Assembly (NCBI GenBank): GCA_030141605.1
Contig: JAQGDQ010000126.1
Span: forward strand, 62,001 to 126,000
Length of the DNA: 64,000 nucleotides
Reading direction: 5' to 3'
DNA from: Tubiluchus corallicola
Lineage: Eukaryota; Priapulida; Priapulimorpha; Priapulimorphida; Tubiluchidae
Below the pieces are notes generated by a model. It ran no database searches and was not told the origin of the DNA. It worked only from the letters and a program-made list of their open reading frames with translations. This document shows positions 37,101 to 51,600 of the stretch, in pieces. How positions within the stretch are numbered: the stretch's first letter is position 1; every line of letters begins with the position of its first letter. Made by a program: the position numbers and the translations under genes.

Positions 37101-38275
37101 AGAGTGCATATTTTAGTGTAGATACTATGGAAACAACAAAACAGTCAATTATACTTCTACAAGTATTAATCAGCTGCCCAGATGAATAAATTTGCCTAGG
37201 ACTTTTGTACTGTAGCTGTCTGTCCATAATTTTGCCATAAAGATGTTAGTTCAACTGTCAAGTGACCTATCACCTCAGCTATTAAAACAGGAAACAGCCT
37301 TGAATATGCAGAAAATGTAAATTCTCACCACATTCTGCTGATTATTACCAAACTTACCAATCAGCATACTAAAAAAAACTATATGCATACAAGAGCAATG
37401 TTTGAAGGCAAAATCTTTTTGCATCAGGATACTGAATAAGGTAGTAAAAGCTATATTATAATTACAGTCAAACTTCATTACAATGCCCCCCCCCCCGTCA
37501 ATGTTGCTTAATGCCCAATTTTTAGCCAAACAAAATGTCTATATTTGCATGGTCATGTACATGGTGTCTGTTAATGCACGTCAATAATTCTAAACTTACT
37601 AAACGCCAAGTTTTTCGCACTTCCAAAGTTGGGGGTATAAAGAGGTTTAACAGTATATTAGAAAATACAGTTTGGCACTGTCCAAGCTAAAATTCATCAC
37701 TCAAAGGCAGGGCCAGCTTGATGTAGATGGTTGTGACATGAGGGATACCCGTCCCATTATACCTATCGGGTTATCAAGGATATCTAATGTGCCAAAGAGT
37801 ACACATACCCACTCAATGAGTTAAACAGCTGAAGATGGATTGGCAGACATTGTACAGAGACAGTTTCCAGGTGGTCACCCTCTCTTTACAGACAAGACTA
37901 GACGTGCTTAACTTTTATTGCTAAACAATAGTAGTATCACTCAATTACATTTCATGCCCTTAATTAATGTGCACACAAAAGTTACAAAACAGTAACAAGT
38001 GATTAGTTACAAAAATTAACTAGTAAATGATTAAATGAAAAGTATGGCAGCATGTTAAATATTGTTTACATTATTCTAACAAATAACTGACCTAAATTAA
38101 ATTACAAAATAAACTTGATAGGCTGAGTAACACATATAGGAAAACAAACTTTAGAAAAATAACGTCAATGATTCAAAAAACAACAGACTAACAATGTTAT
38201 TAACTAAGGAATGATTTCAAGAAAAATTAAATTTACTTACATAATTTATATAAAGCGTATAAATGTATGTGTTTG
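34161..38275. other. Non-coding, AT-rich, no gene seen
   Basis: A 4 kb stretch downstream of the MCTP gene with only short, low-complexity open frames. A run of nine or more C residues is at about 37487-37497. Confidence 0.55.
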
Positions 38276-38277
38276 TA

Positions 38278-38335
38278 TAGATATATCTATCTATCTATCT
38301 ATCTATCTATATATATATATATATATATATATTGT
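38278..38335. repeat. (ATCT)n and (AT)n microsatellite
   Basis: Seven ATCT units run straight into about 12 AT units. Confidence 0.95.
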
Positions 38336-39357
38336 ATATAGATATTATAGTTTTTGTACACACAATCACAGTCTATTACGGAAACAAGTCATAACTTCTG
38401 AATTAATAATACAAATCACATGCAGTAAAGTTCTTAATAAAATGTATGACTTAATAAAGAAAAATCAAAATAGTATAAGGAATTTTTCAATACTGAAACA
38501 AAATGGAAAAAATCTTTTATAATATATTTAAATTGATCAATAATATAATGACATCATGCGATCATGCAAGCTTCAAATACTTTAACAATAACATGTTTCT
38601 ACATCATTTACCTTCTTTTCCTTTTTTTTTAAATACTCCAATGAATATGTTACAAACACGGAAATCCGTTCCTAACTTGATACAAAACATGAAAACATAG
38701 AACAAACATACAAAATGTTATAGGGTAGCTACTACATCCCATTTCCGGACAAACAGGATAAAAGACTTTTAATGGAACTGTTGCATAAATATATCATCAT
38801 GTGACTGCATTATCCAACTGAAATTACAGTATGACAGCAAAATTATAGTTGCAATCACTATAAATTACAAGCTGCATAAAGTAACTTCCGTTTCATCTGA
38901 AGATAAGTAATGTAACTGAAGGAAGGTTACAAGACAAAATGCTATTTACATCATTGAACCTAGTTGTAAAGTTATGGTTCACTATTGTTAAACCAAAAAC
39001 CCATTTCAATTCTGACAGCAAGCATAAAAGTATTTCTCCATAACATTTTGGTCCATAAAAAAGCTGTCGCATTAAATGTGCGGGCGAAAAGTGAAAAATT
39101 TTACAAGAACCATAACGCTTTGCCTCTCAATCAAAATTACTTAAATCTGTCAAATGCTGATTGATGCGTTAGTTAGGCGGACAGGCTCACAAAACAATAT
39201 GCAGGAAAGTTAATAAATTAACTAATTTTTTAGTAATTCAAAAATCTTCATAATTATTTTTTTCAAAACTACAAATGCTATTAAGGCAAAATTAGAAAAA
39301 CTCTCAAATCATGGAAAAACTTCTTTACTTACATAACTATGAAAACACATTCAGAAC
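38336..39357. other. Non-coding, downstream of MCTP
   Basis: No supported gene. It may include further alternative 3' UTR sequence of the minus-strand MCTP. Confidence 0.45.
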
Positions 39358-39363
39358 CTTTAT
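39358..39363 (-). promoter_or_regulatory. Possible MCTP polyadenylation signal
   Basis: TTTATT on the plus strand is AATAAA on the minus strand, about 230 bases after the MCTP stop codon. It is the first perfect hexamer I see downstream. Confidence 0.4.
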
Positions 39364-39593
39364 TGCTCTTTTTGGTCATAAAGACATTGCCTAATGTGTA
39401 ATTTCTATCACTCAAACAGCAAAAAATTTCACCAAACAAAGATGAGCAGAAAGCCACCTCACATCCATAAAATGACAGACAATAAGAAAGCCAACCCTTA
39501 TCCACACACTATTCATGCAGCAGTGTAGCTGTTACTTAAATTACAGGATTACTACTCTATCAACTCAACCATGGAAAATCATCACAAACTTTA

Positions 39594-39662
39594 CTACTGA
39601 CTTTTCTTCTTTTTCATATTAATTGGAGATGCTGGCTCCAGTGGCAGCTCTGTGAACATCAC
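39594..39662 (-). CDS. MCTP: MCTP terminal exon with KKxx tail
   Basis: 22 codons and [23 protein letters not shown] then SQ. Acceptor ATTTTTTTACAG. The last four residues, KKSQ, fit the cytosolic dilysine (KKxx) ER-retrieval signal. Confidence 0.9.
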   Translation of the reverse strand: MMFTELPLEPASPINMKKKKSQ

Positions 39663-42600
39663 CTGTAAAAAAATTGTTTAAAAGTACAGTAACTTAACGT
39701 CTAACATGATTCGTCTTAATGATTGTTTCTACATATTTTGAAGAAAATGAAAAACACTGTGACAAGACAGTGTGGGTAGGATATATGCCATAAGTGTTAA
39801 CAAATGTGCATTTTGTGCCAAGTTTTTGCAATTCGGCATGTTGTTAGGTATGATCACAAAGGTTCCAAAAACTATCGCCAACAAGTTGGAGGCAACCTCT
39901 GGTAACCGGTTTTTGCAAAAATGGCCGCTGCTGAATGACATAAATGCTGCATTTTTTATCTTGCTCGAACTACATGATTATACAATATGCAAATTTAAAA
40001 CCATTTTTAAAGTCGTAAGTTAATTTTTAAAACCAACTCAAGCTGACAAACCATCAAATAAGCGGAATTTAACACCACCCACTCAACATCATCCACATTA
40101 CACCACCCACATTACACCACACCTGTCAAAAACGCTTAATTTTATTATGAAAAATGGTTGATTTTTATTTTTCAAAAATATTTTATCTGATTTTAATGAT
40201 TTAATTGAATGTTTTTAACTTTTTAACTTTACGTAAAAAGTTTCAATAGGCAGGAGAGCAAAACTTGGCTGACTGAATGTCCTGAATTCAATTAGTTTCA
40301 TATTTTCGACACAAACAAATACTAAATTGAGTTTAATTAGGAGCAATTTTCTAAATGTACGTACTTTTAGTTTTATATCGAAAACAAGAACAAGTAATTA
40401 AAATATGCACATAATTACTGATGAATATTACATTTTTACGATGACGATGAAACAAGAGTAATTAGTACATGTTTAGTAATAAAGGTTTACTGGTCTATTA
40501 TAAGAGGCCTACGTTTTAGTAAATAGTAAAGAAATTACAATATGACTAAATTACGACATGATTACATTAAATGTATACGTTAAGTCTAATACAAAAAGAC
40601 TTTAGATATACCTATTATACTATGTCCATGGTCATATTCGATAATGAGCAAAGGAGCAACATAACGATTGTCAGCACTATGTGACTCCTGGCTAGCTAGC
40701 CTTTGGCACAGAAAAATTACTATATATATAGATCCATGAAAGAAGCCTAATTCAGCTAATTACATGGCCAATTGAGCACAATGCCAGCTATACTATAGAC
40801 TTGAAAGACAATTACATGGTTAATTGATTAGGATGCAAATTTAATGCTACCTTTACATTCAAGTTTGCAAGGGCAGATCCATGCAAACAGGGTAAAAAAA
40901 CAACTCGAGACATACTGTCGCAGTTCTCGACAACATCACCCACACCACACCACAGCATGATGATGGTGATGATGATAAAGATGATGTGAATGATGACCAT
41001 AACGATGGCATCTGCAACATGATGCCATCACTAACATTGTCAACTCAGTAGCATAGCGAAACCACGCAAAACATTTTCTGCATAGTTGAAAACGTGTGCT
41101 ATGACAAATGCTAATAGACCCTCCACCAATGATCAATAATGCAAAGACATTCTACACAGCGTTTGCAAACTGCTCCTTTTGATCATTATAGAATAACATT
41201 ATAACACTTAAATCATATTATAACAGCCAACAGTAGCTTTTACTGTGGCAAAATCATAGGCAAAGTACAATGGAATGATGTCAGAACAATGCAAAATGTC
41301 AGCAGTTTTTTAAGCAAAAATCGCACGAAATGGAACTTCTAACCAACTCGTCATAGCTCCTCTTGGAGCAGGCGTCCTAAAATGTAACCCACATCACGGA
41401 GTAGCCCTATTTCTCTTCTGTTCAGAGAGCTATGTATTTCCTTCCAAGAGTCCCAGCAGGTGCCACTAGAACATTTTGCTGCAGGCTGTTTGGTCAAAAT
41501 TTTGAAAAAATCAGGAAAACGCACGTTACAGGACGAAGTGGCCCTCCCGTGAATTATAAATACGCCTACTACAGCCAATATTGAACGGGCTATACAAGTA
41601 TTACAAGCACCACCCTGGCCCATTCCCGACCTCTAGAAATAAGAGGTATAAATTTTGCAAAAAAACAGGCAAAAAAGGTCCACGTTTGGAGGTTTTTCGC
41701 CGCTGTTCATCCCGGTGGGCCTGATTAAAAAAATAAACCCCCAATGGTAAAGGACTGGATCGAGACCTATTTCGTTTGGTGTATAGATTGCCGAAAAAGT
41801 GCCGTCCTGGGAGTTGTAGCCACGAGTTATATATATATATATATATCCAGATACCAATGAAATTAATATATACCAATGAGAATGCAGAATCATGAGGACG
41901 TGTGAAATAATAATATAATGAGCAGAGGGAAAATATAGAATTATGTATATTGTAGTTTGTTACAGGTATATAACATTGAATAGGACTGATGAGTAAAATG
42001 CAAAAATGTAGTGGTTGTATGCAAAACTATGCCATGAAATGAAAATTATAATTGAGCTGCACATAGACATTCAGTCATGAAAGTGTGGTGCATTGTGAAT
42101 TATTTGAATTAGAGTTTATTAAATGAATTAACAGTATAGGTCTACTACACGGGGAACTGACTGAGATGTATTCAAACAGCCTATCATAAATGACATCGAC
42201 ATAAAAACATGAATGTAGAACTGCAGAATGTATAAGGCGAAGAACATATATAAATATAGACTTGGTTACACATTTGGTTAACTTTGCAACAGCTACGTTA
42301 TAAGTCTTAACATCTTCAAGGCTTTTGGTTGTGATAAAATCTGCAGATGTGGCTAAGACCATATCAAAAAGTGGGAAGCCTATATAGTTGCTGAAAATAT
42401 CAAATTCTTAATGCTACTCTTTCATTATTGCAAAACAACCACTTGAACTTGTACAGTGTACTGTAATCTGGTGCCTCAGCTTGTTATCTAAACCTTCTTG
42501 ACAGACTGATATGCGAATATGTATGCAGTCCTGCAGTTTCTTAACCAATGAAACTCAGTTGCTATTAAAAATCTTTTATCACTATTTGATTTGGAAGACG

Positions 42601-45600
42601 CTTCTAGTTCCTCAAGTCACTTGTTCCGAAGTGCCGATAGTTTGCTCACACTACCTATTTCACTGCTGCTTCTCATATAGTTTTAACCTGCACTATTTTT
42701 TACTACTATAAATAGAATTTTTTCAGAGAATTTACCTTTTCTTGGTCATCAGGCACCCGTGAGAGAAAATCTAGTAGTTCATTGTTAGGAATTGCATTTG
42801 GAGCACGCAGCTTCTTAGTGAACTTATTAATTCCTGAAATGTAACGAAAACAGTTGCTGAAATCGTGATATTGATAGTTGTCAATTATACAACATCTAGT
42901 TTATTAGGAACTATCAAAAACGTGTTCTACTATAGATACCTTATAATTAAAGATAATGTGAAGTAAGCATTAAGTTTTAACATTGACATTCATTTTTGTA
43001 AAGCAGTTTTCAGTTATTACAGTAGAATACCCCAATGATAAACATTTATGTATTAATGCAAAATGGTGATTAATGCCAAAAATAGTATTACCAGTCAAGA
43101 AGTAAATTCTGCAGCAAAACAATAACTACATAAGTTATTTAAGATGTAGTTACTATTGAAAAAAATTGTTTCTGTAAGTTTTGTTATTTAGTTAGAGTAT
43201 CATTACGTTAACCGTGAATAAAGTCAGCTGTCCGGCTTAAAATATGATTATTTATAGTTAAGTACAAAGTTTATTATGGAACCAATGTATAGCCAATTAA
43301 TATTACACAGTCAGTAAGATTACATTATATTCTTTTTTATAGCACTTTTCACTCAGAGGCTTGAAAAATACTGATTTTGGCAAATGGCGGTATCCAGTCA
43401 GCCTAAGAGAAAGTTAATGTGTTTAGTCTTGGTTGGCAATTCTACACTGTTGGAGGTGGAACCTTTGTAAAAGTAAAGCAATCTACTTTGTAGGCAAAAT
43501 TTTTATCAATGTGCTGGTTTAAGCAAACTGTTAATTTCTCATGTTGTAATCTTAATAATAATAATGATAATGATAACTGTAGTAATAGTAACTAGTAATC
43601 GTAATAATAACAGTAATAGTAACAGTAATAGTAATAGTAATAGAAAAGTAAAAGTAATAGTTTTCATTAGAAGGTCTTCATTTCAATAGGTCTTTCAATA
43701 GTAGGTCTTCATTTTGAGTGGCCTCTGGCTTTTAATTTGAAAAAAAGCTTAAACTCAGTTTGTTAAAACAGAGCAATTTCATGGTACTCACCCCAAGCCA
43801 TAACCAACCATCGTATAGGCACGAAATATAGCACTACCGTTCCAATACATAGAACAAGGATCAACAGCCATGAAAGAAATGGTGAGGTGAAGTTGAAAGT
43901 ACTGAAAAATAAACATTTATTAGCGCTCAAAATTCACATGTACTTTTTGTTACTCTTATTATTTTTTGCATCAGTTTATGAATGATTTTCACTCATAATC
44001 GTTATGTATCTCAAAAACCCCGAAGAATAATCTTGTATTATATTCCTATAAAATTGCCAACGTATTATCGAAATATACACTATTATATTATAATTGCAGT
44101 AAGCGCCGCTTAATAAACTCACTTTGGGATAGAGGTATTTTGGCCCAATTAGCCAACTGAATCAATTAGCTGACGGGTGTAGCATATTACTACTATAGGA
44201 GTGGGAGTCTATAAAGTATGAGTCTATATAGTACGAGTACTATAGGAGTATGACTTTTCCTTTCTGCTAAGTCCTGTACAAGTTTATCTTCTTGGTCTGA
44301 GCCATTATATCATTTTATGGTGTATTTAAATTTTGTTTATTTGTTCTAGTAACAGTTTGTATATAACAATGTTGTACTGATTGGCATTTTGGAAATAAAT
44401 TTATTTGTACATCACTCATCACATTAGAATGCATTTGCAAAGGCTTTAAATTAATTTTAGAAACGAATTCATGTCAAAATTCCTATGTGCAATTATTATT
44501 TAAGAAAACAAATTTATATAAGTGAATTAACAAAAAAGAAAATAAAAAAATTCCTTCAAATCTAATTATTCCCACTAAAAATTACAAAAATTTGAGCAAG
44601 GTCGGTTGCTTCATGTCTTCATGAAGAAATTGGTTTATGAAATTCTCTTACTGATAAAAACGTTTAAAATCTGTTGCTGTATCTAGTGCTTGAGCTGTAG
44701 TTGGTAATGAAATTGTTTCCTCTGTGAAAAGTAGCAGGACCTTCGAAAGCAAACCCACTGGACAAGTGATTAACTATTTAGCTTCCAGAAACAATGAGGT
44801 CAACTACAATGGCGAGTGGGTGACAGATTCGAAGCAAAACCACTAGGCTAGCATAATAGCGTATATGAATATGATAAACGTATGTGCTTACAAACAAAGC
44901 TGTACTTAACGTGACTGTTTCTGCGTATATTATAGCGCACAAAAGCGAAGTAAAGATGATATAAAAGTAGGAAAAGCTCTTTGGTCATGCACTAATGTCT
45001 TATTTTAAGTACACGAAGGTAACTATTGAGTTAATTATGTGGAGTTATTTAAATCAATTAAGCGACCAATTCTATTAACTGTGAGCCTAATTAATGGCAC
45101 CTGCTGCATTAATAAACACATCTCCTTCATACCTCACTAAACACTAACGTAACACCAACCAATTTAAAATAATGTCCTTAATGCAATGTTGTAATATTCT
45201 GAATGATGTATGGTTTTCTAAGATACAATTACAAGGTAACAACTTTGATATGGCTGCTGAATTTAATAAAATCAAGCAGTATAAAATAAGAATTAAACTC
45301 AAAAAGAAGATGGGCAAGTGTATAATTTTATATGTATAAATGCAGCAGGAGACTGTTTACAGTTTGTTAGCCTTGCATAACAAGGTGTACATTGCACAAA
45401 CCAAGTAATAACTTAAATAATTATTAGTAAACATTTTTGAATAATGATTTTACTTCTGTGACAGGAGATGCATTAAGTGACAGTTTTGCAGTGCATTAAC
45501 AAATAAAAACTTTTTTTAATATAATTAACAATATAAAATACAAATACAAAATAAGTATTGTGTTTGACATTAACAGTTTGAAAAATTGGTGGTCTAATCA

Positions 45601-48600
45601 CTTTTTCACCCGTGACACCTAGGTCAGAGCTCTAAAATAAGCCTACTGTCTCCATCGAATTCCCTATGCTAAATTACTTAGTAAAAGAATTTTGTTTCAG
45701 TGAAATTGATACTGCTAATTTTCTGACCCATGTTGTGTCAACTAACCTTTGATAAATGTACACCATTTAATTTATCTCATCGAGACCCTTCATTTGTTAT
45801 ACTACAAGACACAAGAATCGGTATTTGTTACCTTTGACAGTTAAAATTCAATTCCTCGCGTCAATACCTTTCATTTGATACATTACAAGTTACTGTTGCT
45901 TGACGTTTAAAAGGACTGGTGGCTCCAATCTCCAAATTCTGTCTTTTGTACACTTGGCAAAAAATTTCCTATGCACCTGGGCTATGCTCAGCCATTCACG
46001 AGACCTTGACCCTGCCAGGCCACATGCCAAAAATCGTGGATCTAGTTCAGAAACTGTATGACAGCAGGCCTAAAAGAAATGAAACCCACTCTATGACCTG
46101 GGGTGGTGGGCCATATATACACATAAATCCCCCTGCCAGGGGATTGTGCCCTGTGAGTACAAAACCCACTCTTGACTTGGGATGGCAGGCCATGTATACA
46201 CATAAATCCCCCTTCCTGGGGATTGTGCCCTGTAAGTACAAAACCCACTCTTGACTTGGGGTGGCGGGCCATATATACACATAAATCCCCCTTCCTGGGG
46301 ATTGTGCCCTGTAAGTACAAAACCCACTCTATGACCTGGGGTGGTGGGCCATGTATACACATAAATCCCCCTTCCTGGGGATTGTGCCCTGTAAGTACAA
46401 AACCCACTCTTGATTTGGGGTGGCAGGCCATGTATACACATAAATCCCCCCTTCCTGGGGATTGTGCCCTGTAAGTACAAAACCCACTCTTGACTTGGGG
46501 TGGCGGGCCATATATACACATAAATCCCCCTTCCTGGGGATTGCGCCCTGTAAGTACAAAACCCACTCTTGACTTGGGGTGGCGGGCCATATATACACAT
46601 AAATCCCCCTTCCTGGGGATTGTGCCCTGTAAGTACAAAACCCACTCTTGACTTGGGGTGGCGGGTCATATATACACATAAATCACCCTTCCTGGGGATT
46701 GTGCCCTGTAAGTACAAAACCCACTCTTGACTTGGGGTGGCGGGCCATATATACACATAAATCCCCCCTTCCTGGGGATTGTGCCCTGTAAGTACAAAAC
46801 CCACTCTTGACTTGGGGTGGCGGGCCATATATACACATAAATCCCCCTGCCTAGGGATTGTGCCCTGTGAGTAGAAAAATGTACAAAGAAATAAAAATAA
46901 TAATAAACAAAGTATAAAAATCTGGTGTAAATCAAGAAGATTCTGCTGTGATTAAGAATCTTAATTAAGAAACTTCGTTCAAAAACAAACTGCTTGATAT
47001 GTTTCCTTAAATGTATGCACTGCGTTTTAGCATGAACATCATCATACTTTTTAACACTTTCCAAATGCGATGCAATCGACCCAAGCGCATTCTGTACAGT
47101 CAAACAAACATCTTGTACAGCTTGAAGACGTTCTTTAAAGCTTTTTCTTTCTTCCTGTGAATGGAAAAAATTGATATCAGACTTGAGAAACAAAAATAAT
47201 TTCAACAATGGAAGATAAGAGGTTTGAGGAACTGCTGCAAAAAACAAAGCAACTCAAGTACACAGATTATTAAGAAGATTACAGAGTGAACTAAAAATAT
47301 CTAGAAAAAAATTATAGCATTGAAAAACTTTAAATATTAATTTGGGTAAAAGTAAAGTTACAAAAATGCTTATTATGCAGAAAAGAGTCACAGAGAAAAA
47401 GAAAAATGCAAGTAAAAATGAATATACTTATTACTATTTATTTATTTGATTCTTGCCACATATCTAGATCAATTATTATTAGTAACGTGCGAACAACACA
47501 AAAAATGTGCCACACTACACACTAAGAGTTTTTCTAACTAAGCACTTTGCAAATTAAAAGAAACTCTTGAACTAATACTAGTAGTAATTCAGATCTAACG
47601 TTTCAGATTTAGTATGACCCTGCAGTTGCAAGCTTGTAATAATATTTGATTCCTCTGATGGGTTAATGGACTACCATTACCTAGAACAGAGAAATGCTAG
47701 GCTGTCTACAGGTTCGTCCAAATGAAATCAGCCACTTAATGACCACAGTTAGAGAATGAATACAGCATAGAAAACCTAGTGCTTATAAGTAACATTTTAT
47801 TAATGACAGGTGGTATCAGTTGACATTTTTCTGTAAATAACATCCCGGTAAATAATGAATAGTAAAATGAGTACTCTGAGTACAAAAAAACCGACAATAC
47901 AAAATTAGAATGGGTGAAATAGGTTGAGGCACCAACCTACACGTGACTTGCTGTAGTAGCACATACTGGATAGCTTATTTGAAAAAAAAACCATGCACGG
48001 TTGGATAGTTATTTGTAAAGATAGATTATATTATTGATAGTTAACTATTACCTACTTATTCTTACCACTTCCATAATACCTTTTTGTCACACAATTCAAA
48101 ATAACAAACAATAATAAGCAAATAAATGTACGACTCATATCAACTGACTACAAAGGAATGAAACTTAGGGCAGAAATGAAGAATGATAGTGTTCATAACT
48201 GATATTAAAATTCTAGCTAACATTAAGTAAGAATTTGTGAGAATGAATGAATTTTAAATCAGTGAAACAAAAAATGCAGACAAACAGCAATGAAGACTCT
48301 GTTGAAAATGGGCAGGTCTAAATTTTCTTTTTCACAAGAGCTTTTGTCCTTTATGGACATTGTCAGCTGAAATCTACTTGTACGGCCTAGATCTTGAAAG
48401 ACCAAAAACAAAAATGTCCTTCAAGATCTAGGCCGTACAAGTAGATTTCAGCTGATGAAGTCCACGAAAGATGAAGTGTACTTTTACTTTAATTAAACAC
48501 TATTTACAGCATTGTCTTAATCTAACATAACTAAGGTGAGCAAAAGTGGGAAAATGCTCATATGTATACTCAGATATGATGATGTCAATTTTCCAAAGTT

Positions 48601-51600
48601 ATCTTCCAGGAATATCTTTTTGTACCTTCAAGCTAGTTAAACAAGTTTTAGCCTATTCACAGATAGTTGTATTTCTTTAACTCTATGTAAAAAAATTAAA
48701 CATTTGCTTAAACTTCAAGACCCAGTTTCCCGGCAGTAGTCACAAAATTACATAAAATAACACCAGATAATGTAACATATGCAAAAAAGGTCAACTTATT
48801 AAACAAATTTCATCAACCAGCATCTGTTGTTTTTGGTTTTTAACAAATCAAAGCTTCAAACAAATCTTTAACTGTCCTAAAATTTATGTTATCACACTTG
48901 AGCTAGTAGGGCAAGAATCAAGTTAATCTCGCTATTTACTGTTGAATTCCTAACTAAATTTGTGAAGATTCCTCATATAAATGTAAGTCAAAGATATTAC
49001 CATTATTATTGTTATTATTATAACAGTCAAAACTATCAAATCATATAGTGACTGCAGCCATTGTGTTAGAAACAAATTAAGAAACAAGATTGTCAATATT
49101 TGCACAGCGTACGAGTACACAGGTACACACTGCTGTTTGAAGTTTTTTACCAGATAAAGAAAAAGACAATAGAATGCTAAATGCATGATGTTATATTGTG
49201 TTCAACACTGATCACTGGGCTGTAAAGCAACTTATTTTTATTAAGCTAACGATATAACTGGCCTAGATATTCTAAAAGGCAACCACAGATTAAAATGGTT
49301 TGCCCAATTTGTGATTCTTAAATAAAAGTAAATGCCAGCACCCATTAAATGGTCAACACAGGAGTTTAAATTTTCATGCCTAAAAATGCCAAAAGAGATT
49401 AAACTGGACTGCAATACTACTTAATACAAGTGATATTAGACTATATAACAAAAAAATCAGTTTGGTAAATCATTTTTGCAGCCCAACGCAGGTATCCTGT
49501 CTGCTGCCGAATTACCGTACATAATAGGGTTCTTCTACACTTTCACATATAAATCTTCATTTTAGGTGAAGGCTGTGTTAGATTTTACTAGGGTCTGGCA
49601 AACAACCTGTTGTGCTGAGAGTGGAATCTCAATCTATGCCTGCATAGATTATACAACAGTGAACTGAACAATTTAGCTATAGAAGCACACTACTGAGTTA
49701 CATGACAAGAGAGATAAACAATTAGTAAAAATGTTAGTAGAACATAAGCTATGTGTTAAGCTACAAATTAATCTTTTAGACTATCAAGTGACACGATGAC
49801 CACTGTTGTGCGCAACATCAAACTACTGATCAAACCTCAGCTAAACGACGTTTCTCCGGGTTACAACCAACGCAAATGATTTCAAATAACTCAACAGTAT
49901 CAAAAACCACAAAGTCAAACATGTCCAAATAACTCATGTCAATAGTAGATAGCCACTTCGACTGAAAATAAAAAACATTCCAACAATTCTACCATTCTAC
50001 CAATTGGTTATAGTTCCTTTAAAGATTAGCTCTAAACATGCTGATTATGAAACAAGAATCATAATAATGATATTGTAGTTCCATTGTTTAAGCAGACATT
50101 TATGTACAAAACAGCAAGCAATGTTTTTAATCATCTTACGGTCGATAAAATGGGAAAACTTTTAGATTTAAAAGTTGTAAGTTCTATCACATTCACCATT
50201 GCAGTTATTTATGTGTGCAGAAGCTAACCATAGTACATAATACGAAACTAGAATTCAATCTTGATAATAGACAAATTACTTGCTTAAATTTACATCGGCT
50301 CAAAATATTTATATGCTAGGCTAGAAATCAAGACTGTAATAGGACGCTATAATAAAAAAATCCAGCAATAAAGAAACTGAAAAGATCTGATGTTTGAATA
50401 TACCAGTTTGCATTACCTTCAGGTGAAATGAATAATAGGATGGGCATAAAACTCCTCAAATGCCAATTTTTTGATGGAGAACACAGCGAAATACATAAAT
50501 AAGTGAAAGTTTACAGGCAAGACTGAACTTATAACATTGCATAATGCTTATTACTATGAAGATTAAAGCAAAAGACATTTGTTGACCAAAGTTAAGGTTT
50601 GCATTTATAATATTAGTAATGTTTACTTTATAAACAAAGTTACTGAATTTCAGAGGTTAGAGTTAAGGTGTAAATGTTGACTCCATCCTAGGTGAACTCA
50701 GCAGGGCAGGATGAGTGGATGAACCTGATACACCAACTTGGTCCTAGTCTGAAGATTGGCAGAATGCAGTGGTATTCGGGGAAACAAGTCTGGCACCTTC
50801 TTGTCTCTCTTGGTTTACATCTTTCTATCTGAGTTACTTAGGTAGCTACTAAGCAGCTACAAAGGCAATATAAGGATTAACTTGTCTCAATGTAGTACCA
50901 CTTTTTGCATCCGTATCTTCTCAGGTGGTCGCCAGTAAAAAAAGGTCAAGAAAGCCCAGAAAATTCTCTCACGTCCTTGGTGTCAGGAATCAGACAAGCA
51001 TGTAGAAATGTGTACATCTTGAGGTTAAGGGTTCCATTATGTTTCCTCCCAATCCATCCCACTTGATTTCAATTGAATCCCACTGTGATCCCACTTGTGT
51101 CACCAATGTAACGCTGATGTGTCCTGACAGACAAGGGTTTGACAGAAGCTCCCTCTGGCCAGTTTTTGGTGCCAATTAGTAAGTTGTGCGCTGTTTCCAG
51201 TGTCACAAAAACCACTTTAAATGCAAAACAACTGCAGCACACATATCGCGTAAAACTTGCCAGTAGACCAGTTCTGTGCGTTTAATGCTAGCCATTAGCA
51301 TAGAAAAGCAGTGCGAAAGTTCATTCTGCTCTCTCAGCCTAGATACTGCACTGAATTAAATTTCAACTAATATTAGTTTTGGCAGCCACAGTCACTTTTG
51401 TCAAGGTAATGTTTGTGAATTACCATTACTTTAGCAAATTCCATCTTTCGTCACTTTAGTTTAGTGAACGTGTTTTATTTTGTTCCACACTCTAGTACAT
51501 TGTGATGTTCGTACAATTTGATGTTATCCCATGTCAGCTATGCAACACTGTTTCCGATTGTTTGGCAAATTCCATAGGTATTTATGAAATAGAGACAGGC

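Noticed and set aside
34161-38275. Additional downstream gene
   Set aside because: I looked on both strands and found only short AT-driven open frames with no splice-supported continuation.
39772-40023. 83-codon plus-strand ORF opposite the MCTP last intron
   Set aside because: It lies in an intron, has an overlapping ORF on the other strand, and has no recognisable domain. A decayed repeat is more likely.
46042-46828. Long ORFs of up to 245 codons on the minus strand
   Set aside because: They lie across the 79-bp minisatellite and read the same phrases in rotating frames. The array sits within an MCTP intron.
47155-47247. Extension of the MCTP exon upstream as part of a 193-codon ORF
   Set aside because: The acceptor at 47155-47156 (CATTCACAG) and family alignment place the exon start at EERKSF; the upstream codons are intronic.
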